The notes under the pieces: generated by a model | What the model was told of the DNA's origin: nothing | The model's input: only the letters and a program-made list of their open reading frames with translations | The model's database searches: none | Shown: positions 3,867 through 6,599 of the stretch, piece by piece | Layout of the letters: each line of letters starts with the position of its first letter | Numbering within the stretch: position 1 is the first letter of the stretch | Program-made: the position numbers and the translations under genes | Origin: Nitrososphaerota archaeon | GTDB taxonomy: Archaea > Thermoproteota > Nitrososphaeria > Nitrososphaerales > Gagatemarchaeaceae | Assembly (NCBI GenBank): GCA_005877185.1 | Contig: VBPQ01000072.1 | Location: 7,683 to 14,281 of the forward strand | Length of the DNA: 6,599 bases | Direction: 5' to 3'

Positions 3867-6599
3867 TTAGCCCGATGCCATCGCGTACGTGTCCCCTCCC
3901 CATAGGAAGACTACAGCGGACGAAACGAGCGTGGTGCCGTCAGCGCTCTTCACGACTATCCTGGCGGAGAGCGGGAAGGTGTTATTCCCGATGTCGAGGG
4001 TCGCCACGCCGTTGGAGACTGGCGAGCTCGCCAGAACGGTCCCAGAGGGGCCGACCAGTTGAACGGTCGCGGCATTGCTCGGCAGGTTCGTGACGGAGAT
4101 GCTCGTCCCCGTCGTGGCGTAGAAGTTTCTGAAGGTGCCGGTCAGAAGTTGACCCGCATAGGAGCTCTGCACCTCCAGGTAAACTTGGAAGGGGCCCGTC
4201 ATCTGGAGGTTGAGCGTGCTGTTCGAATATACCTGGGTGTTGTCCATGTACACTAGAAGGGAGTTGCTACCATTCGTGACCAGGGTGCAGCTTCTGGTGA
4301 GAGGTTGGTTGGGTGACGAATCCAGCCAAAGAATGGTGAAGGAGGTGGCGAAGCTTGTGTTGCCCGTGGCAGAGGCCACCTCCCACACTGTTCCGCTTGC
4401 GGTCGTCACCTCACCGCAGAATACGTAGTTGATCCTTCCGTCCGAAGTTTGAACGTACAACCCGGTGTTGTAGACGCCTGCGGGTACTGTCTGGGTTGGC
4501 CCGGTTATCACCGCGTGGAAGAGCTGCCCCGGCACATTCAGATTCGATGCGTAGAGCCCCGCGTATCTGCCTTGCGCGACAGCTTGTACACCAATGTGGA
4601 ATCCTTGCGAGTCTTCGTAGAAGCTGTACGGCGCATTCTCGCCCTGAGCACTCCCCCCGTAGGTCCAGTACCTACTTTGGGCCTGAAGTTGCTGTTGGTT
4701 CAAGGTGACGTTGTTCAGCGGGTCGAAGGCGACGAGTCCACTGCTCTGTTTCACGAAAGCCCTGAGAGTTAGCGATGATGTGCCGGAGCTCGCCGCGTGT
4801 GTCGAGTCGCCGGAGTAGGTTGCCGTGATCGTCACCGTCGAGGCAGTTGATGGCGCTGTATACGACGTCAGGCAAGAGCTCGTGCTCGAGCTGGTCGACG
4901 AAAGGCTGCACGAAGTCAAGCCGAACGAGCCTCCCGCCCCGCCGTCGCTCCAAGCCACGGTTCCTGAGGGAGACGACGGCGACGTGCTGGTATCCGACAC
5001 AATCGCCGTGAAGGTCATCTGAGTTCCTGCCGTGGCCGACGCCGGATTCGGCGACACGGATGTGGTCGTCGGATGAGGAGGCGAAGGCGCGTTGACGGTT
5101 AGCGACGATGTGCCGGAGCTCGCCGCGTGTGTCGAGTCGCCGGAGTAGGTTGCCGTGATCGTCACGGAACCACTGGTTGAGGGGGCGGTGTACGTTGTGG
5201 AACACTGACTCTGGCCTGTGCTGCCAGAGAGGGTGCACGTCCCGCCGTTGCTGAAGGAGCCTCCCGCTCCGCCGTCGCTCCAAGCAAGAGTGCCTGACGG
5301 GGCGGTCGGGGAGCTACTGGTATCAGTGACCGTCGCCGTGAAAGCCATCGAACCCCCCGTGGTTACGGACGTTGGATTTGGCGACACACCCGTGGCGGTA
5401 GGGTGAGAAGGAGGGGTGCCGCAGTTCAGGACAGCGACCAAGGAGGTATCACTCGTTATTGATAACGTCCTCTGATTGTTTGTGCTCCCCGTGTCCAGCC
5501 ATTTCCCGAAGGGGCATGATCCGAAGCCGTCCGCCTCAACAGTGTACGTCTGCCCGTTGTTGAGGGTGAAGGTCGCGGGGGTGAATCCTGATGCTACTGT
5601 GTTACCATTCTGGTCCAGCTGCGCCCAGTAACCTGTGAGGGTCGCTCCGCTGAGATCCTGGGTATTGACGGTTAGTTTGGACGTGACGCCTCCGGGGCTA
5701 CTTACAGTCAAGGACGATGTGCCGGAGCTCGCCGCGTGTGTCGAGTCGCCGGAGTAGGTTGCCGTGATCGTCACAGAACCACTAGTTGAGGGGGCGGTGT
5801 AAGTTGTGGAACACTGGCTCTGGCCTGTGCTGCCAGAGAGAGTGCACGTCCCGCCGTTGCTGAACGAACCTCCCGCACCGCCGTCGCTCCAATTCACGCT
5901 ACCGGATGGAGTCGTCGGAGAGCCACTCGTGTCCGTCACAGTCGCTGTGAGGGTTGTCTGAGTCCCGGTCGTTGCTGAGGCTGGATTAGGAGATACTGTG
6001 GTGGTAGTGGGGTGAGGTGAAGGAGGAGGTGTTGAGTTCACGGTCAGCGATGAGGTTCCTGAACCTGTAACGTGTGTTGGGTCTCCGGAGTATCTTCCCG
6101 TAATTGTGACCGAGCCAGCGGTCGACGATGCCGTGTAAGTTACGTTGCACTGACTCTGGCTTGAGCCGGTGGACAGAGTGCACGTCCCGCCGTTGCTGAA
6201 CGAACCTCCCGCACCGCCGTCGCTCCATGCTACGGTACCTGTAGGAGCGGTCTTTGTCCCGCTACTGGTATCGCTGACGGTAGCCGTAAAGGCGATCGTA
6301 CTTCCTGTCGCGACCGAGGCTGGGTTTGGTGATACACTCGTACCGGTTCCATGCAGGTTGACCGTCAACGACGACGTTCCTGAACTTGCCGTGTGCGAGG
6401 AATCGCCGGAATAACTTGAGGTGATCGTCACTGAACCCCCCGCTGATGGGGCGGTGTACGTTGTGGAACACTGACTCTGGCCCGTGCCCCCTGAAAGGCA
6501 CGTGCTCGAGCTGAACGAGCCTCCCTTACCACCATCGCTCCAGCTTACGCTACCTGACGGTGCGGTTGGCGACGCGCTCGTGTCCGTGACCACGGCGGT
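3867..6599 (-). CDS. Large secreted or surface Ig-like repeat protein, C-terminal 910 residues (5' end beyond right edge)
   Basis: The frame is open from base 6599 to TAA at 3867. The GTG at 6593 is an internal valine of a repeat, not a start. Counting that GTG as residue 1, the order is: Ig-like repeats 1 (1-79, cut by the edge), 2 (83-185) and 3 (196-297); a different beta domain with L-T-V-N-T-Q-D and N-N-G-Q-T-Y-T-V motifs (305-392); Ig repeats 4 (398-500) and 5 (508-610); a lectin-like beta domain (614-828); and a small C-terminal beta sandwich (830-895) ending near L-W-G-G-D-T-Y. Ig repeats share V-S-P-N-P, W-S-D-G-G-x-G-G-S-F, a Cys pair and Y-S-G-D-x-x-H. Linkers are Pro/Ser/Thr/His rich. 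Composition is rich in Ser, Thr and Gly and poor in Lys and Glu, as in extracellular proteins. No C-terminal membrane anchor or sorting motif is seen. Adhesion, a cell-surface stalk or secretion are all possible, and the ligand is unknown. I recall similar insert and C-terminal domains from Nitrososphaera-like archaea but cannot verify this here. Confidence 0.85.
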   Translation of the reverse strand, partial: TAVVTDTSASPTAPSGSVSWSDGGKGGSFSSSTCLSGGTGQSQCSTTYTAPSAGGSVTITSSYSGDSSHTASSGTSSLTVNLHGTGTSVSPNPASVATGSTIAFTATVSDTSSGTKTAPTGTVAWSDGGAGGSFSNGGTCTLSTGSSQSQCNVTYTASSTAGSVTITGRYSGDPTHVTGSGTSSLTVNSTPPPSPHPTTTTVSPNPASATTGTQTTLTATVTDTSGSPTTPSGSVNWSDGGAGGSFSNGGTCTLSGSTGQSQCSTTYTAPSTSGSVTITATYSGDSTHAASSGTSSLTVSSPGGVTSKLTVNTQDLSGATLTGYWAQLDQNGNTVASGFTPATFTLNNGQTYTVEADGFGSCPFGKWLDTGSTNNQRTLSITSDTSLVAVLNCGTPPSHPTATGVSPNPTSVTTGGSMAFTATVTDTSSSPTAPSGTLAWSDGGAGGSFSNGGTCTLSGSTGQSQCSTTYTAPSTSGSVTITATYSGDSTHAASSGTSSLTVNAPSPPHPTTTSVSPNPASATAGTQMTFTAIVSDTSTSPSSPSGTVAWSDGGAGGSFGLTSCSLSSTSSSTSSCLTSYTAPSTASTVTITATYSGDSTHAASSGTSSLTLRAFVKQSSGLVAFDPLNNVTLNQQQLQAQSRYWTYGGSAQGENAPYSFYEDSQGFHIGVQAVAQGRYAGLYASNLNVPGQLFHAVITGPTQTVPAGVYNTGLYVQTSDGRINYVFCGEVTTASGTVWEVASATGNTSFATSFTILWLDSSPNQPLTRSCTLVTNGSNSLLVYMDNTQVYSNSTLNLQMTGPFQVYLEVQSSYAGQLLTGTFRNFYATTGTSISVTNLPSNAATVQLVGPSGTVLASSPVSNGVATLDIGNNTFPLSARIVVKSADGTTLVSSAVVFLWGGDTYAMASG
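4777..4835 (-). repeat. Third exact copy of a 59-base Ig-repeat core
   Basis: This encodes the end of Ig repeat 5 (the T-I-T-A-T-Y-S-G-D-S-T-H-A-A-S-S stretch). It is base-for-base the same as 5107-5165 and 5716-5774, although the rest of repeat 5 has diverged clearly. That pattern fits local gene conversion. Confidence 0.85.
5104..5282 (-). repeat. Near-identical repeat copy A (partner at 5713-5891)
   Basis: By eye this segment differs from 5713-5891 at about 8 of 179 positions, and both encode the same 59-63 residues. The first 59 bases of the core (5107-5165) also match 4777-4835 exactly. Confidence 0.88.
5418..5681 (-). other. Coding segment of a non-Ig beta domain inserted between Ig repeats 3 and 4
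   Basis: About 88 residues run from S-K-L-T-V-N-T-Q-D to V-L-N-C-G. They carry G-F-T-P-A-T-F-T-L-N-N-G-Q-T-Y-T-V, a G-S-C-P-F-G-K-W-L-D-T-G-S-T-N-N-Q-R block and two cysteines (C360, C391). The pattern resembles PEGA-like or carboxypeptidase-regulatory-like beta sandwiches. It does not share the Ig repeat motifs. Confidence 0.65.
5713..5891 (-). repeat. Near-identical repeat copy B (partner at 5104-5282)
   Basis: This is offset from copy A by 609 bases, exactly 203 codons. The differences I count are scattered and all silent. A 59-base part (5716-5774) is identical to 5107-5165 and to 4777-4835. Confidence 0.88.

Larger units (their letters stand above)
4764..6599 (-). repeat. Array of five Ig-like domain repeats (about 103 codons each), interrupted once
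   Basis: Repeat units lie at 6357-6599 (partial), 6039-6347, 5703-6008, 5094-5402 and 4764-5072. Each spans about 305-310 bases and begins with the V-S-P-N-P-x-S motif (this part of unit 1 lies off the window). Units 3 and 4 are separated by an unrelated beta domain (5418-5681); the other neighbours are joined by short linkers. Units 1, 2 and 5 have diverged most. The array continues past the right edge. Confidence 0.85.

Noticed and set aside
4672..5283. Minus-strand frame of 203 codons inside the Ig repeat gene
   Set aside because: It is a shifted reading of the repetitive surface-protein gene. Its apparent internal repeats only mirror the DNA repeats of the true frame.
6591..6593. GTG as the start codon of the surface protein
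   Set aside because: The frame stays open to the window edge (T-A-V-V-T-D-T), and the same T-A-T-V-T-D-T sequence occurs inside later repeats, so this is mid-repeat.
4764..6599. Regularly spaced repeats as a possible CRISPR array
   Set aside because: The units are about 310 bp, in frame and protein-coding with silent differences. There are no short repeats with unique spacers and no cas genes.

Overview
The window looks archaeal. It reads as a member of the Thermoproteota/Nitrososphaeria side of the tree, but this is inference and not proof. The reasons are a small ribbon-helix-helix regulator of archaeal style, an ATP sulfurylase with a Cys/His cluster, Shine-Dalgarno (SD) sites of the GGAG/GAGGT type embedded in the preceding stop codons, an AT-rich TATA-like element about 30 nt upstream of the first gene of the cluster, and a secreted repeat protein whose interrupting beta domain and C-terminal domain resemble domains I remember from soil ammonia-oxidising archaea. 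All recognisable genes lie on the minus strand, so they read from high to low coordinates.

Region A (6599 to 3867) is the 3' part of a very large gene for an extracellular Ig-like repeat protein. It runs off the right edge. In order it has five Ig-like repeats (the first cut by the edge) with an unrelated beta domain between repeats 3 and 4, then a lectin-like beta domain and a short C-terminal beta sandwich. Repeats 3 and 4 are almost identical in DNA over about 180 bp. Each domain carries two cysteines, apart from the last short one, which has none.

Region B (3866 to 3672) is a 195-base intergenic spacer. It holds a long inverted repeat (possible terminator of the surface-protein gene or other hairpin) and then an AT-rich promoter-like segment. 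That segment carries a tandem 8-bp direct repeat with a 10-bp period, a good candidate operator for the regulator encoded next.

Region C (3671 to 1) is a tightly packed five-gene cluster: ribbon-helix-helix regulator, ATP sulfurylase (sat), alkaline-phosphatase-superfamily phosphodiesterase, APS kinase (cysC), and a TauE/SafE-type membrane permease cut by the left edge. Gaps are 11 nt, 7 nt, a 4-nt GTGA overlap, and 7 nt. Three SD sites overlap the stop codon of the gene before, which argues for one translationally coupled operon. Sat plus CysC would turn sulfate and ATP into APS and then PAPS. No APS/PAPS reductase, sulfite reductase or sulfotransferase is visible, so whether PAPS feeds sulfur assimilation or sulfation cannot be told from this window. 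The phosphodiesterase between the two PAPS-forming enzymes and the sulfite/sulfonate-type exporter are the parts whose role is open. The PAPS operon and the surface protein are adjacent, but nothing in the sequence shows that they work together.
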